Part shown: positions 7,611-16,187 of the stretch, in pieces
How the letters are laid out: each line of letters begins with the position of its first letter
How positions within the stretch are numbered: the first letter of the stretch is position 1
From: Variovorax paradoxus
GTDB lineage: Bacteria; Pseudomonadota; Gammaproteobacteria; Burkholderiales; Burkholderiaceae_C
DNA length: 64,000 bases
Assembly: GCA_016806145.1 (NCBI GenBank)
Contig: CP063166.1
Span: forward strand, 496,001-560,000
Direction of reading: 5' to 3'
Translations under genes and position numbers: made by a program
The notes under the pieces: model-generated
Told to the model about the DNA's origin: nothing
The model's database searches: none
Seen by the model: only the letters and a program-made list of their open reading frames with translations

Positions 7611-8597
7611 TCAATCGAGCTGCGCCCCCGACTTCTTGACCACGTCCTTCCACTTCGCCGACTCGCTCGCGATGAACTGGCCGAGCTTCGGCGGCGAGGT
7701 GTCGGCGCTGGCCTCCAGGCCCTGGGCCGCGAACATCTGCTTGACCTTGGGCGAGTTCAGCACCTCGGCGAAGGCATGGTTGAGCTTCGCCACGCGATCG
7801 GCGGGCGTGCCGGCGGGCGCGACGATGCCGAAGAACACGCTCACGTCGTAGCCCTTGTAGCCCTGCTCCGAGATCGTCGGCACCTCGGGCAGCGCCTGCG
7901 AGCGCGCCAGGGTGGCCACGCCGAGCGCGCGCAGCTTGCCGGCCTTGACGTAGGGCAGCGCGGTGAGGATGTCGGTGAAGGTCATGCTGACCTGGCCGCC
8001 CAGCAGGTCGTTGAGCGCGGGGCCGGTGCCCTTGTAGGGGATGTGCTGGAAGTCGGTGCCGGCGATCGAATTGAACAGCACGCCCGCCAGGTGCGAGGAG
8101 GCGCCGTTGCCCGAGGAGGCATAGCTGAGCTTGCCGGGGTTGGCCTTGGCATGGGCGACGAGCTCGGGCACCGTCTTCACCGGCAGCGCGGGATTCACCA
8201 CCAGGATGTTCGGCAGGTAGCCGACCTGGATCACGGGCGCGAAGCTCTTCACCGGGTCGTAGTTGATCTTGCGGTAGAGGCTGGCGTTGATCGCGAGCGG
8301 GCCCGAGGTGCCGAACAGCAGCACATGGCCGTCGGCCTCGGCGCGCGCCACGTACTCGGCGCCGATGTTGCCGCCCGCGCCCGCGCGGTTCTCCACGATC
8401 ATCGGCTGGCCCATGCGGTCCTTCATCTCGGCCGCGAGCGTGCGCGCCATCGCGTCGGTGGGACCGCCGGGCGGGAAGGGCACGACCAGCGTCATCGGCT
8501 TGGAAGGGAAGGCGGTGTCGGCCTGCGCGGCGGGGGCCGCGGCCAGCAGGCCGGCGCAGGCGGTGGCCAGCGCGAGGAGGGAAGCGAGGTGTTTCAA
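7611..8597 (-). CDS. Bug/TctC family tripartite tricarboxylate transporter substrate-binding protein
   Basis: The 328-residue protein starts with a signal peptide ending near AAAPAAQA and then has the family pattern FPSKPMTLVVPFPPGGPTD, VENRAGAGGNIGAEYVA, and IPYKGTGPALNDLLGGQV. Such proteins bind a carboxylate in the periplasm and deliver it to a TctAB-type membrane pair or act as sensors; no membrane partners are present here, which is usual for the very expanded Bug family in Burkholderiales. The start is a TTG, chosen because it places a complete signal peptide at the N-terminus. It lies 42 bases downstream of the acyl-CoA dehydrogenase stop, in the same direction, consistent with one operon. 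Confidence 0.92.
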   Translation of the reverse strand: MKHLASLLALATACAGLLAAAPAAQADTAFPSKPMTLVVPFPPGGPTDAMARTLAAEMKDRMGQPMIVENRAGAGGNIGAEYVARAEADGHVLLFGTSGPLAINASLYRKINYDPVKSFAPVIQVGYLPNILVVNPALPVKTVPELVAHAKANPGKLSYASSGNGASSHLAGVLFNSIAGTDFQHIPYKGTGPALNDLLGGQVSMTFTDILTALPYVKAGKLRALGVATLARSQALPEVPTISEQGYKGYDVSVFFGIVAPAGTPADRVAKLNHAFAEVLNSPKVKQMFAAQGLEASADTSPPKLGQFIASESAKWKDVVKKSGAQLD

Positions 8598-8639
8598 GAG
8601 GAGGTCTCCGTTCTTTGTTCGAGTGTTCGGGGGCAGGGC

Positions 8640-10319
8640 TCAGGCCGCGGTCCAGTCCGCGGGCAGCGCATCGGGCGCGAGCGGATCGCGCGGCAGCACG
8701 CGGTGCAGCAGCGCGAGCTGCGACCAGCGCAGCCGCGCGGCCGAGCCGGTGCGCGTGGCCTCCCACGCCATCGCGCTCGCGCTGGTGCAGTGGTAGAGCG
8801 CCGAGGCGGCCTGGCGCGCGAGCACGTCGCCGCCCTCGCGCGCGGCCGTCTCGGCCAGCGCGGCGGCGCGCGCCAGCGCATCGCGCAACGCCTGGGCGAA
8901 GGCCGGGGCCAGTTCGGCTTCGGCGATCAGCTTTTCGCAATGGGCGCGCAGCACCGGCAGCGAGCCCTCGCGCTTGACGGCGCGGATCACGTCGAGCGCG
9001 ACGATGTTGCTGGTGCCCTCCCAGATCGAGCCCAGGTGGGCATCGCGCACCAGCCGCGGATCGCTCCATTCCTCGATGTAGCCGCAGCCGCCGCGCACCT
9101 CCATCGCATCGCCCGTGACCTTGCGCGCATCGCGGCAGGCGCGGAACTTGATGAGCGGCGTGAGGATGCGCAGCAGCGCGTAGGCATCGGCTTCGCCGGC
9201 GTCGGAGCGCGCCAGCGCCAGCGCGGTCTGGCAGACCATGGTGCGCGCCTGCTCGGCGGGCACGCGCAGCTTGTCGAGCTGGCGCTGCATCAGCGGCATC
9301 TTGTCGAGCGTGCGGCCGAAGGCCTGGCGCTCGGCGGCGATGTACTCGGCCTCGGCCACCGCGCGGCGCATCAGGCCGGCGGCGCGCACGCCGTTCGACA
9401 GCCGCGAGTTGTTGACCATGTCGGCCATCTGCACGAAGCCGCGGCCTTCCTCGCCGACCAGGTAGGCGTGCGCGCCCTCGAGCCGGATCTCGCCGCTGGC
9501 CATCGAGCGCGTGCCGAGCTTGTCCTTGAGCCGGATGATCCGGTAGCGGTTGAGGCTGCCGTCGTCGAGCCGGCGCGGCAGCAGGAACAGCGACACGCCC
9601 TTCATGCCGGCGACACCGTCCTCGGCGCGCGCGAGCACCATCGCGAAGTCGGCGTCGGGGTTCGAGCAGAACCACTTGTCGCCGGTGAGGCGCCAGCTGC
9701 CGTCGGCCTCGCGCCGCGCCAGCGTGGCGGTGGCGGCGATGTCGGAGCCCGCGGCCTGCTCGGTCATGAACATCGCGCCCTGCGCGAGTTCGTCGAAGTC
9801 GAGCGAGGTCAGGCGCGGCAGGTACTTGGCCACCAGCTCGGGCGCGCCGAACTTCTTGAGCGTGCGCGTGAGCGAATCGGTCATCGACACCGGGCAGCAC
9901 AGGCCGAACTCGGCCTGCACGAACAGGTAGGTCAGCGCGTATTTCACGAGCGGCGGCATGCGGCCCTTCCAGCCCAGCGTCTCGTCGCGGTGCGAGATCG
10001 CGGCCAGGCCGAATTCGCTGAGCGCGAGGCGTTCCATCTCGACGTAGGCCGGGTGCTTGATCACCTGCTGCTCGTCGAGCCCGGTGCGCGTGCGCTGCTT
10101 CAGGGTGGGCGGGTTGCGGTCGGCGGTGCCGGCCAGCTCGTCGAGCGTGCCGCCCGCGAGGCCGCCGAGGCGCTCGAGCTGCGGCCGCAGGTGGCGCAAC
10201 AGGTCCTCGGGCAGGTAGAGCGCGAGCAGCGACTGCAGCTCGGTGTCGACGCTGTAGAGGTTCTGGCCGTGGCGGTCGGGAATGGGGTGAACGGCGGGCG
10301 CGGCAGGCGTCTCTGGCAT
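8640..10319 (-). CDS. acyl-CoA dehydrogenase, AidB-like
   Basis: This 559-residue flavoprotein has the long N-terminal region and the motif order of the AidB-like branch: MTEQAAGSDIAATATLA for flavin contact, TGDKWFCSNPDADF, GFVQMADMVNNSRLSNGVRA, RQAFGRTLDKMPLMQRQL, and GGCGYIEEWSDPRLVRDAH followed by SIWEGTSNIVALDVIRA. The product should introduce a double bond into an acyl-CoA and pass electrons to ETF; members of this branch vary in activity and the substrate is not known. It is the first gene of the minus-strand unit with tctC and the CoA-transferase, and a LysR regulator is transcribed divergently 90 bases away, the standard layout for local regulation of a catabolic set. Confidence 0.92.
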   Translation of the reverse strand: MPETPAAPAVHPIPDRHGQNLYSVDTELQSLLALYLPEDLLRHLRPQLERLGGLAGGTLDELAGTADRNPPTLKQRTRTGLDEQQVIKHPAYVEMERLALSEFGLAAISHRDETLGWKGRMPPLVKYALTYLFVQAEFGLCCPVSMTDSLTRTLKKFGAPELVAKYLPRLTSLDFDELAQGAMFMTEQAAGSDIAATATLARREADGSWRLTGDKWFCSNPDADFAMVLARAEDGVAGMKGVSLFLLPRRLDDGSLNRYRIIRLKDKLGTRSMASGEIRLEGAHAYLVGEEGRGFVQMADMVNNSRLSNGVRAAGLMRRAVAEAEYIAAERQAFGRTLDKMPLMQRQLDKLRVPAEQARTMVCQTALALARSDAGEADAYALLRILTPLIKFRACRDARKVTGDAMEVRGGCGYIEEWSDPRLVRDAHLGSIWEGTSNIVALDVIRAVKREGSLPVLRAHCEKLIAEAELAPAFAQALRDALARAAALAETAAREGGDVLARQAASALYHCTSASAMAWEATRTGSAARLRWSQLALLHRVLPRDPLAPDALPADWTAA

Positions 10320-10346
10320 GGCTTGTCTCCTGGATTCGCGCCATTG

Positions 10347-10375
10347 TTCAAGCCGTGACGATCCGTGTCTAATAT
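10347..10375 (+). promoter_or_regulatory. candidate promoter for the LysR gene
   Basis: TTCAAG and TAATAT are separated by 17 bases, ending 34 bases before the lysR start codon. The -35 match is weak, so this is a tentative call. The same short intergenic stretch must also hold the LysR binding site controlling the divergent acyl-CoA dehydrogenase gene. Confidence 0.3.
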
Positions 10376-10409
10376 CGTTTGGGTCTTGCTCGATTCGATT
10401 TGCCTATTC

Positions 10410-11306
10410 ATGGAACTGCGTCATCTGCGCTATTTCTCCGTGCTCGCGGAAGAGCTGCACTTCGGGCGCGCGGCGCGCCGGCTCTCGATCTCGCAGCCGC
10501 CGCTGTCGGTGGCGATCCGCCAGCTCGAGGACACGGTGGGCGCGCGCCTGTTCGAGCGCAACAGCAAGGAGGTGCGGCTCACGCCCGCGGGCGACGCGCT
10601 GCGCGTGTCGGCGCGCCGGCTGCTGCAGCAGGCCGACGAGGCCGCGCTCGAGGCGCGCGACATCGCGCAGGGTTCGGCCGGCCGGCTGCGCATCGGCTTC
10701 GTCGGCGCGATGCTCTACCGCGGCCTGCCGCAGGCGCTGCGCGCGTTCCAGGCCAAACATCCGGCGGTGCGCATCACGCTGGCCGAACTCAACTCGGGCG
10801 TGCAGATCGCCGAGCTGATGCACGACCGGCTCGACCTCGGCTTCGTCCACACCGCGCGCATGCCGCCCGAGCTGCAGCACCGGCTGCTGCTGACCGAGCC
10901 CTTCGTCTGCTGCCTGCCCGCGGGCCATGCGCTGGCGCGACGGCGCGCGCTCGCGCCGGCCGAGCTGCGCGGCGAGCCCTTCGTGCTGTTCTCGCGCGAG
11001 GCCTCGCCCGACTACCACGAGCGCATCCTCTCGATCTGCGCCGACGCGGGCTTCCATCCCGAGGTGCGGCACGAGGTGCGGCACTGGCTCGCGGTGGTCT
11101 CGCTGGTGTCGCAGGGCATGGGCGTGGCGCTGGTGCCGCAGGCGATGCGGCACTCGGCGCTCAGCGGCGCGGTGTTCCGCCCGCTCGACCGCGAGGTCAC
11201 GCCCTCGGAGGCCTACGGCGTGTGGCGCGCGGGGCCGCCGAACATGCTGGTGCAGCGGCTGCTCGACGGGCTCGCGAAGAGCCTGCGCGAGAGCGCGAAG
11301 CGCTGA
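10410..11306 (+). CDS. LysR family transcriptional regulator
   Basis: The 298-residue protein begins with a classic winged helix-turn-helix, MELRHLRYFSVLAEELHFGR then AARRLSISQPPLSVAIRQLE, followed by a periplasmic-binding-like effector domain (GRLRIGFVG, LDLGFVH, GMGVALVPQ). In-frame codons exist upstream, but the family almost always starts with MELRHLRYF, so this Met was chosen. It is divergent from the acyl-CoA dehydrogenase, tctC and CoA-transferase genes, and by analogy to other LysR systems it probably activates them in response to the acid that TctC binds or to its CoA ester. Confidence 0.93.
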   Translation: MELRHLRYFSVLAEELHFGRAARRLSISQPPLSVAIRQLEDTVGARLFERNSKEVRLTPAGDALRVSARRLLQQADEAALEARDIAQGSAGRLRIGFVGAMLYRGLPQALRAFQAKHPAVRITLAELNSGVQIAELMHDRLDLGFVHTARMPPELQHRLLLTEPFVCCLPAGHALARRRALAPAELRGEPFVLFSREASPDYHERILSICADAGFHPEVRHEVRHWLAVVSLVSQGMGVALVPQAMRHSALSGAVFRPLDREVTPSEAYGVWRAGPPNMLVQRLLDGLAKSLRESAKR

Positions 11307-11533
11307 ACGCTGAACGAGAAACGCGCCTGCACCGTCTTCATGGCACCGCCATGACCATCCGTTGCATCGACCCCGCACCGCGCCGGGCTACCGATACCGG
11401 TGATGCCCAAGGCCTTGCGAAGGCTTTAGTATTCCCGCCAACCTCGCCATGGCCCTGGCCTTCAAGAACACGCCAGAAAGAAGGGGTGTCGCCAGGGGGT
11501 TCAGATCAACGACACGGCCGAGTCGACGCCAGC

Positions 11534-12277
11534 ATGCCAAAAGGTATCCCCAATTCCGCCGCCATGTACGGCATCTTCACCCGGCCCTGGGGCTACGAGG
11601 TCTCCGTCATGCGCAACGGAACCCGCCACTATCGGCAGTTCGGCCGGGCCAGCTACGGCGGCGCCGAACAGGCGCTGCTGCACGCGCAGGACTGGCGCGA
11701 CGCCATCGTGCGGCAACATCCGCCGATCGCACGCCGCGCGCGCGCCGAGCAGCCGCGCGCCAACAACAGCACCGGCGCGCCCGGCGTCTTCAGCCGCGTC
11801 GCGCCCGACGGCCGCGTGCGCGCCTGGCTCGCCAAGACCTACATCGCCGAAGACCGGATCCTGCAGACCTATTTCTCGGTCGACGGCGCCGACCGCGCGG
11901 CCCATGCGGCGGCGCTGGCCGAGCGCGCGCGCCAGCTCGCGCAGATGACCGGCCTGGCGCACGTGCATCCGGCCGAGGAGTCGATCCGCCGCGAGACCGC
12001 CGCCGCGCCGCGCGCGCGCACGCCGCGGCTCTCGCGCGCGGAGATCGTGCGGCGCAACAACTCGAGCGGCATCAGCGGCGTGCAGTTCAAGTCGCCGCGG
12101 CCCGACCATCCGGGCTACTGGATGGCGATCACCTTCATCGCCGGGCGTGGCACGGTCAGCAAGGCCTTCTCGGTGAAGACCCATGGCGAGCAGGCGGCCA
12201 AGCGGCTCGCGATCGCCGAGCGCGAGACGCAGCTCACGCTCAAGCGGCAGCTCGACGGCGCGGAGCTCGCGTCCTGA
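11534..12277 (+). CDS. triple AP2-like DNA-binding domain protein
   Basis: The 247-residue protein holds two clear AP2-type units, residues about 77-135 (NNSTGAPGVFSR, then VRAWLAK, then YFSVDGADRAAHAAALAER) and 175-235 (NNSSGISGVQFK, then YWMAITFI, then AFSVKTHGEQAAKRLAIAER). Each has the N.SG..GV strand, a central W, and an FSv..G...A...A helix. Residues 12-58 look like a degenerate third copy (YGIFTR, YEVSV, YRQF, then a helix). In bacteria AP2 units are known mostly as DNA-binding parts of homing endonucleases, but no nuclease domain is present here. Linkers are Arg/Ala-rich. No signal peptide is seen. The neighbours do not suggest a target. Confidence 0.7.
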   Translation: MPKGIPNSAAMYGIFTRPWGYEVSVMRNGTRHYRQFGRASYGGAEQALLHAQDWRDAIVRQHPPIARRARAEQPRANNSTGAPGVFSRVAPDGRVRAWLAKTYIAEDRILQTYFSVDGADRAAHAAALAERARQLAQMTGLAHVHPAEESIRRETAAAPRARTPRLSRAEIVRRNNSSGISGVQFKSPRPDHPGYWMAITFIAGRGTVSKAFSVKTHGEQAAKRLAIAERETQLTLKRQLDGAELAS

Positions 12278-12332
12278 TGGCGGCGCGAGAGTGCAGGGCC
12301 GGCCCCGCGGGCACGGCCGGGGCGGTGTCGCG

Positions 12333-12728
12333 ATGAGCCTGAAGTCGCTGAACCGGCTGCTGCGCGTGGCCTCGCACCTGCTCGACCAGGCCGCGGCCGA
12401 CGTGCGCGCCTGCGGCCTCGAGCCGGCCACCGAGCAGGTGCACCGCATCGGCCGCGCGATGGTCGAGCTGATCGAGGTGCAGCGCCGGATCTATGCCGCG
12501 CAGCCCGACCTGCAGCCGCGCACGCTCGCGGCCTCGCGCCGCGAGGCCGATGCCAATCGGCTGTTCACGCAGTTGATGGTGGAGGCGCTGGACCTCGAGG
12601 ACGCGGGCAACGTCGCGGCCGCACTCGAGAAGTACACGCAGTTCATCGGCCTGTCGCCCTCGCACCATCACCGCGAGATCGTGCGCGAGGAGATCCGCCG
12701 GCTGTCGGCGCCGACGGTTCAGGCGTAG
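12333..12728 (+). CDS. hypothetical small helical protein
   Basis: I do not recognise a family. The 131-residue product is predicted helical throughout, with heptad-like stretches such as LNRLLRVASHLLDQAAADVR and a conserved-looking TPR-like end (LEDAGNVAAALEKYTQFIGL). No signal peptide, membrane segment or cysteine pair is visible; it should be a cytosolic adaptor-like protein. The reading frame begins 55 bases after the AP2-like gene on the same strand, so the two may be co-transcribed. Its last 10 bases overlap the end of the convergent kinase gene. Confidence 0.6.
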   Translation: MSLKSLNRLLRVASHLLDQAAADVRACGLEPATEQVHRIGRAMVELIEVQRRIYAAQPDLQPRTLAASRREADANRLFTQLMVEALDLEDAGNVAAALEKYTQFIGLSPSHHHREIVREEIRRLSAPTVQA

Positions 12729-13768
12729 ATCGGGTCCTCGGCCATCGCCTCGCACTGGTCCTGCAGCATCTGGACCTGGCCCTTCCAGTAGTCGCTGCTG
12801 CCGAACCAGGGGAAGTTGATCGGGAAGATCGGGTCTTCCCAGCGCCGCGCGAGCCAGGCGCTGTAGTGGATCAGGCGCAGCGTGCGCAGCGGCTCGATCA
12901 GCGCGAGCTCGCGGCGGTCGAATTCGCGGAACTGCTCGTAGCCGTCGAGCAGGCCCGAGAGCTGCGCGGTGCGCTGGGCGCGCTCGCCCGACAGCAGCAT
13001 CCACAGGTCCTGCACCGCGAAGCCGGTGCGCGCATCGTCGAGGTCGACGAAGTGCGGGCCGCCGTGGGGTCTATCGGTCGGGGTCCAGAGGATGTTGCCG
13101 GGGTGCACGTCGCCATGCAGGCGCAGCTTGCGCGGGCCGTCGCCGGTGGCCGCAGAGCCCGAAAGCGGGGTCGCGGCGATCATCTCGAGCGCCTCGTTGC
13201 AGGCCTTCTCCCAGTCGCGCTGCACGTCGAGCGGCAGCTTGTCGTTCGCCAGCAGCCAGTCGCGCGAGGCGGTGCCGAAGTTCTGCAGGTCGAGCGCGGG
13301 CCGCGCCTCGAACGGGCGCGCGGCGCCCACGGTGTGGATGCGCGCGAGAAAGCGCCCGACCCATTCGAGCACCTCGAAGTCGTCGAGCTCGGGCGCGCGG
13401 CCGCCGCGGTAGGGGCTCACGCTGAAAGCGAAGCCGGCATGGCGGTGCAAGGTGGCGCCGCCGAAGGCCAGCGGCGGCACGGCCGGCACCTCGGCCGCGG
13501 CGAGTTCGAGCGAGAAGGCATGTTCCTCGAGGATCTCGGCCTCGCTCCAGCGGCCGGGCCGGTAGAACTTGACCACCACGGCCGGATGCGGCTGCGGGTC
13601 CTCGAGGTGCACCTGGTAGACCCGGTTCTCGTAGGAGTTGAGCCCGGTGAGCCGGCCGTCGCCGTGCAGGCCGAGGCCCGCGAGCGCGTCGAGCACCACG
13701 TCGGGCGTGAGGCTCTCGTAGGGATGGGCAGGGTGGCCGGCGGGCGCCGCGGGGGAATCGGGAATCAT
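12719..13768 (-). CDS. srkA: stress response serine/threonine protein kinase (SrkA/RdoA/YihE-like)
   Basis: The 349-residue protein has an aminoglycoside-phosphotransferase-like kinase fold. The catalytic loop is visible as HGDVHPGN (residues 218-225; D220 would be the base and N225 a metal ligand) and the second metal site as FVDLDDARTG. The N-terminal GLNSYENRVYQV replaces a glycine-rich loop and VVVKFYRPGRW supplies the ATP-contacting lysine, all as in YihE/SrkA. In E. coli this kinase counters stress-induced cell death and is next to dsbA; here it is 35 bases downstream of a DUF2855 gene instead. The frame stays open far upstream but this Met gives the normal family N-terminus. Confidence 0.88.
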   Translation of the reverse strand: MIPDSPAAPAGHPAHPYESLTPDVVLDALAGLGLHGDGRLTGLNSYENRVYQVHLEDPQPHPAVVVKFYRPGRWSEAEILEEHAFSLELAAAEVPAVPPLAFGGATLHRHAGFAFSVSPYRGGRAPELDDFEVLEWVGRFLARIHTVGAARPFEARPALDLQNFGTASRDWLLANDKLPLDVQRDWEKACNEALEMIAATPLSGSAATGDGPRKLRLHGDVHPGNILWTPTDRPHGGPHFVDLDDARTGFAVQDLWMLLSGERAQRTAQLSGLLDGYEQFREFDRRELALIEPLRTLRLIHYSAWLARRWEDPIFPINFPWFGSSDYWKGQVQMLQDQCEAMAEDPIYA

Positions 13769-13803
13769 GCGGCGATTGTCGTCGCCCGCACCCCGCGCGC
13801 TTT

Positions 13804-14922
13804 TCAGAGGCCGCCGGGGTGCGCGTGCAGCGACAGGATGTGGCCGGTGCGCGGATCGCCCTTGCCGGCCAGCACCTGGGCATAGGCCGCCTGCGCGGCC
13901 GCGCCGCCGCGGTGGTGCTCGGCGCGCAGCCAGGGGCTGGCGGCATCGGTGGCGCGCGCGGTGAAGGCCTGCCAGGCCGCCACCATGCGGCGGCTGAATT
14001 CCTCGGCGCTCCATTCGGCGGTGCGCTTCTTGATCTGCGCGGGCGCGAAGAACAGCGTGGCGCGCGGGCCCGCGAGTTCGCGGGTGGCGCCCTTGGCGGC
14101 CAGTTCGTCGACGTGCGTGCCGCCGATCGCGCAGCTGTAGCGCAGGCCGGTGAAGCGCGCATGGATCGACTCGCGCAGCGCGCCGTTGCCCGCGAAGTCG
14201 ATGTAGACGCAGGGCGTGTCGGCCGGCAGTGCGTCGAGCGCGTCGTAGCGCAGCACGCGGTGGTAGCAGCCCAGGCTCTCGCAGTAGCCGACGTTGCCGG
14301 CCGAGGTCAGGCCGACCACCTCGATGCCTTCGCGCTGGTGCAGCTGGAACGCGGTGCCGTAGGCCGTCTTGCTCGAGGCGCTCGACAGCAGCATGGTGCG
14401 CGCGCCGAAGAAGTCGTTGTCGGCCATGAAGTCGTCGATCAGCCAGGAGGTGATGAACAGCGGGCGCAGCAGCGCCTGCGTGTCCTCGCTGTCGGCGGTG
14501 TAGAGCGGATCGGCATTGCAGCGGAAGTACTGGTTGTAGACCACCGGCAGCTCGGCGCGGTGCGCGGCGCCGTCGGCGAAGCGCTCGGGCGACAGCCGCG
14601 TGGGGCTCAGCACCGCGCTCGTGGCCATCGGCCAGTAGCCGTAGAGGCGCTCGCCCACGGCCACGCCCGGATGCAGCGACTGCACCACGCTCGCGAAGCC
14701 CCACACGGGGATGTTGCCCCAGGCCTCGTCGCCGGTCGGGAAGAAGCGCCAGTAGCTCATGGCCTCGCCGAAGGCGGCGTAGGTGATGTTGTTCGAGGTC
14801 AGCGCGAAGCTGTCGATGCGCACGCGCACCTGGCCGTCGGCCAGTGGCGTGTCGGTGCGGTCGTCGAGGCGGGTGTCGCCCAGTTGGCTCTTGCGGATCT
14901 GCAGGCTGAGGGTGGTGCTCAT
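13804..14922 (-). CDS. DUF2855 family protein (MDR-like fold)
   Basis: The 372-residue protein matches DUF2855: N-terminal Rossmann/MDR-like features such as ADGQVRVRIDSFALTSNNITYA, a MSYWRFFP block, WGFASVVQS, and a nucleotide-binding-like middle with SSASSKTAYGTAFQ and VGLTSAGNVGYCESLG. It resembles medium-chain dehydrogenases that lost their zinc ligands; activity is unknown. The start Met (STTLSLQIRK) was chosen because the longer frame upstream has low-complexity Arg-rich sequence. It lies directly upstream of the SrkA gene on the same strand with a 35-base gap, so they may form a two-gene operon. Confidence 0.82.
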   Translation of the reverse strand: MSTTLSLQIRKSQLGDTRLDDRTDTPLADGQVRVRIDSFALTSNNITYAAFGEAMSYWRFFPTGDEAWGNIPVWGFASVVQSLHPGVAVGERLYGYWPMATSAVLSPTRLSPERFADGAAHRAELPVVYNQYFRCNADPLYTADSEDTQALLRPLFITSWLIDDFMADNDFFGARTMLLSSASSKTAYGTAFQLHQREGIEVVGLTSAGNVGYCESLGCYHRVLRYDALDALPADTPCVYIDFAGNGALRESIHARFTGLRYSCAIGGTHVDELAAKGATRELAGPRATLFFAPAQIKKRTAEWSAEEFSRRMVAAWQAFTARATDAASPWLRAEHHRGGAAAQAAYAQVLAGKGDPRTGHILSLHAHPGGL

Positions 14923-15066
14923 GACGTGTCGAGGCTCCGTGGCTGCGCGGCGTTCCGGCCGCTGGGGTGGCAAGGGGTGCGTCGACGCGACATTAGCCAA
15001 GCTTCGTGAAAGGCGCCATCGCGCCGGCGCCGCGCGCGTCGCACGCGGGACAAGCGCGCGCACGCG

Positions 15067-15089
15067 AAAAAGCCCCGCGAGCGGGGCTT
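15067..15089 (-). terminator. rho-independent terminator of ohr
   Basis: Read on the minus strand, an AAGCCCCGC / GCGGGGCTT stem with a 2-base loop is followed by four T residues. It begins 21 bases after the ohr stop codon. Confidence 0.75.
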
Positions 15090-15110
15090 CGGCGTGGAGC
15101 GCAAGGGGGC

Positions 15111-15536
15111 TCAGGCGATCGTCAGTTCGACGTCGATGTTGCCGCGCGTGGCGTTCGAGTACGGGCAGACCTGGTGGGCCGTGTCGACCAGCTTCTGCTT
15201 CTGTTCGGCGTCGAGGCCGGGCAGCGTGATCGCGAGCTTGACCGCGATGCCGTAGGCGGCGCCGCCATTCGTCGGGCCGAGGGAGACGCTGGAGTCGATC
15301 GCCACGTCGTCCGGCACCTTGACGCCGATCTTCGGGCCCACGGCCTTCATCGCGCCGATGAAGCAGGCGGCGTAGCCGACCGCGAACAGCTGTTCGGGGT
15401 TGGTGCCGGGCTTGCCCGAACCGGGCGAGCTCAGCTGGACGTCGATCGCGCCGTCGCTGGATTTGCCGGCGCCGTCGCGGCCGCCCGTGGTGTGGGCCTG
15501 GGCGGTGTAGAGCACTTTGTCGAGCTTGGTGGTCAT
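15111..15536 (-). CDS. ohr: organic hydroperoxide resistance protein Ohr
   Basis: Ohr reduces fatty-acid and other organic hydroperoxides using a reactive cysteine pair and lipoylated electron donors. The 141-residue protein has the peroxidatic Cys at residue 58 (GYAACFIGAM) and the resolving Cys at residue 124 (HQVCPYSNATRGN), with TNPEQLFAVGYAAC as the family signature. It is cytosolic, of normal length, and lies 106 bases downstream of the MarR-type regulator on the same strand; the pair is the common ohrR-ohr module. A clear terminator follows. Confidence 0.96.
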   Translation of the reverse strand: MTTKLDKVLYTAQAHTTGGRDGAGKSSDGAIDVQLSSPGSGKPGTNPEQLFAVGYAACFIGAMKAVGPKIGVKVPDDVAIDSSVSLGPTNGGAAYGIAVKLAITLPGLDAEQKQKLVDTAHQVCPYSNATRGNIDVELTIA

Positions 15537-15642
15537 GGTGTTTCCTTGGTCGAAGTGGAAGGGTGGTTGAAGAAAGCCGTCGTGGTCCGCGAGGGCACGC
15601 AGCGGGAGAAACCTGTTGTAGTGATTGAAATGGCTTGCTTGC

Positions 15643-16092
15643 TCAGGCGGCCTTGCGGATGCGGTCGCGCAGCGCTTGAATCTGGTGGGTGAGGTCCACG
15701 AGCTCGGGCACCGAGCATTCGGAGGCCGCGAGCAGGCATTCGGGCACATGGCCCGCGCGCGCCTTGAGGCGGCGGCCCGCGGCCGTGAGCGTGATGTGCA
15801 CGCGGCGCTCGTCGGCCACGTCGCGCACACGGGCCACGAAGCCGTTGGCCTCGAGGCGCTTGAGCAGCGGGGTGAGCGTGCCCGAGTCGAGCGAGACGCG
15901 CTCGCCGAGTTCGGAGACCATGGGGCCGTCTTTCTCCCACAAGGCGAGCATCACCAGGTACTGCGGGTAGGTGAGACCGAGCTTGTCGAGCAGGGGCTTG
16001 TACAGGCGGGTCATGGCCAGCGAGGCGGAGTACATGGCGAAGCAGAGCTGGTTGTCCAGCTTCAGGAGTTCGTCTTGCGTGAGGGAGGGCAT
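15643..16092 (-). CDS. ohrR: OhrR, MarR family organic-peroxide sensing repressor
   Basis: The 149-residue protein has the OhrR N-terminus [20 protein letters not shown], in which the Cys (residue 17) is the peroxide-sensing residue, followed by a MarR winged helix ([44 protein letters not shown]). Oxidation of this Cys releases the repressor from DNA in characterised homologues. I used the ATG that gives the normal family start; a TTG seven codons upstream is also in frame, though it would fall on the operator. A perfect OhrR-type palindrome lies just upstream, which points to autoregulation and co-control of ohr. Confidence 0.93.
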   Translation of the reverse strand: MPSLTQDELLKLDNQLCFAMYSASLAMTRLYKPLLDKLGLTYPQYLVMLALWEKDGPMVSELGERVSLDSGTLTPLLKRLEANGFVARVRDVADERRVHITLTAAGRRLKARAGHVPECLLAASECSVPELVDLTHQIQALRDRIRKAA

Positions 16093-16110
16093 GGGCTGAA
16101 TTATGGCACT

Positions 16111-16121
16111 CAATTAAATTG
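16111..16121. promoter_or_regulatory. OhrR operator
   Basis: CAATTAAATTG is a perfect 5-1-5 inverted repeat 19 bases upstream of the ohrR start. It is identical to the core of the operator known for B. subtilis OhrR (TACAATTAAATTGTA) and stands out as AT-rich in GC-rich surroundings. No second copy is visible in front of ohr, which suggests that both genes are controlled from here. Confidence 0.75.
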
Positions 16122-16155
16122 TGTGCAAAGTATTTTGTGCGGCAGGGTTTTCGGA

Positions 16156-16180
16156 TGCCCTCTCCCGGCGGGAGAGGGCA
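16156..16180. repeat. perfect 11-bp stem palindrome, REP-like
   Basis: TGCCCTCTCCC and GGGAGAGGGCA form a perfect stem around a GGC loop between ohrR and the serine hydrolase. There is no T-run on either strand, so it is not a standard intrinsic terminator. Sequences of this CCCTCTCCC/GGGAGAGGG type recur between genes in many GC-rich proteobacteria, so I list it as a dispersed palindrome. Confidence 0.55.
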
Positions 16181-16187
16181 GGAAAAC

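Noticed and set aside
7776..10358. Long plus-strand open frame opposite tctC and acyl-CoA dehydrogenase
   Set aside because: Same reason: the minus-strand genes have full family signatures and the plus-strand product is low complexity.
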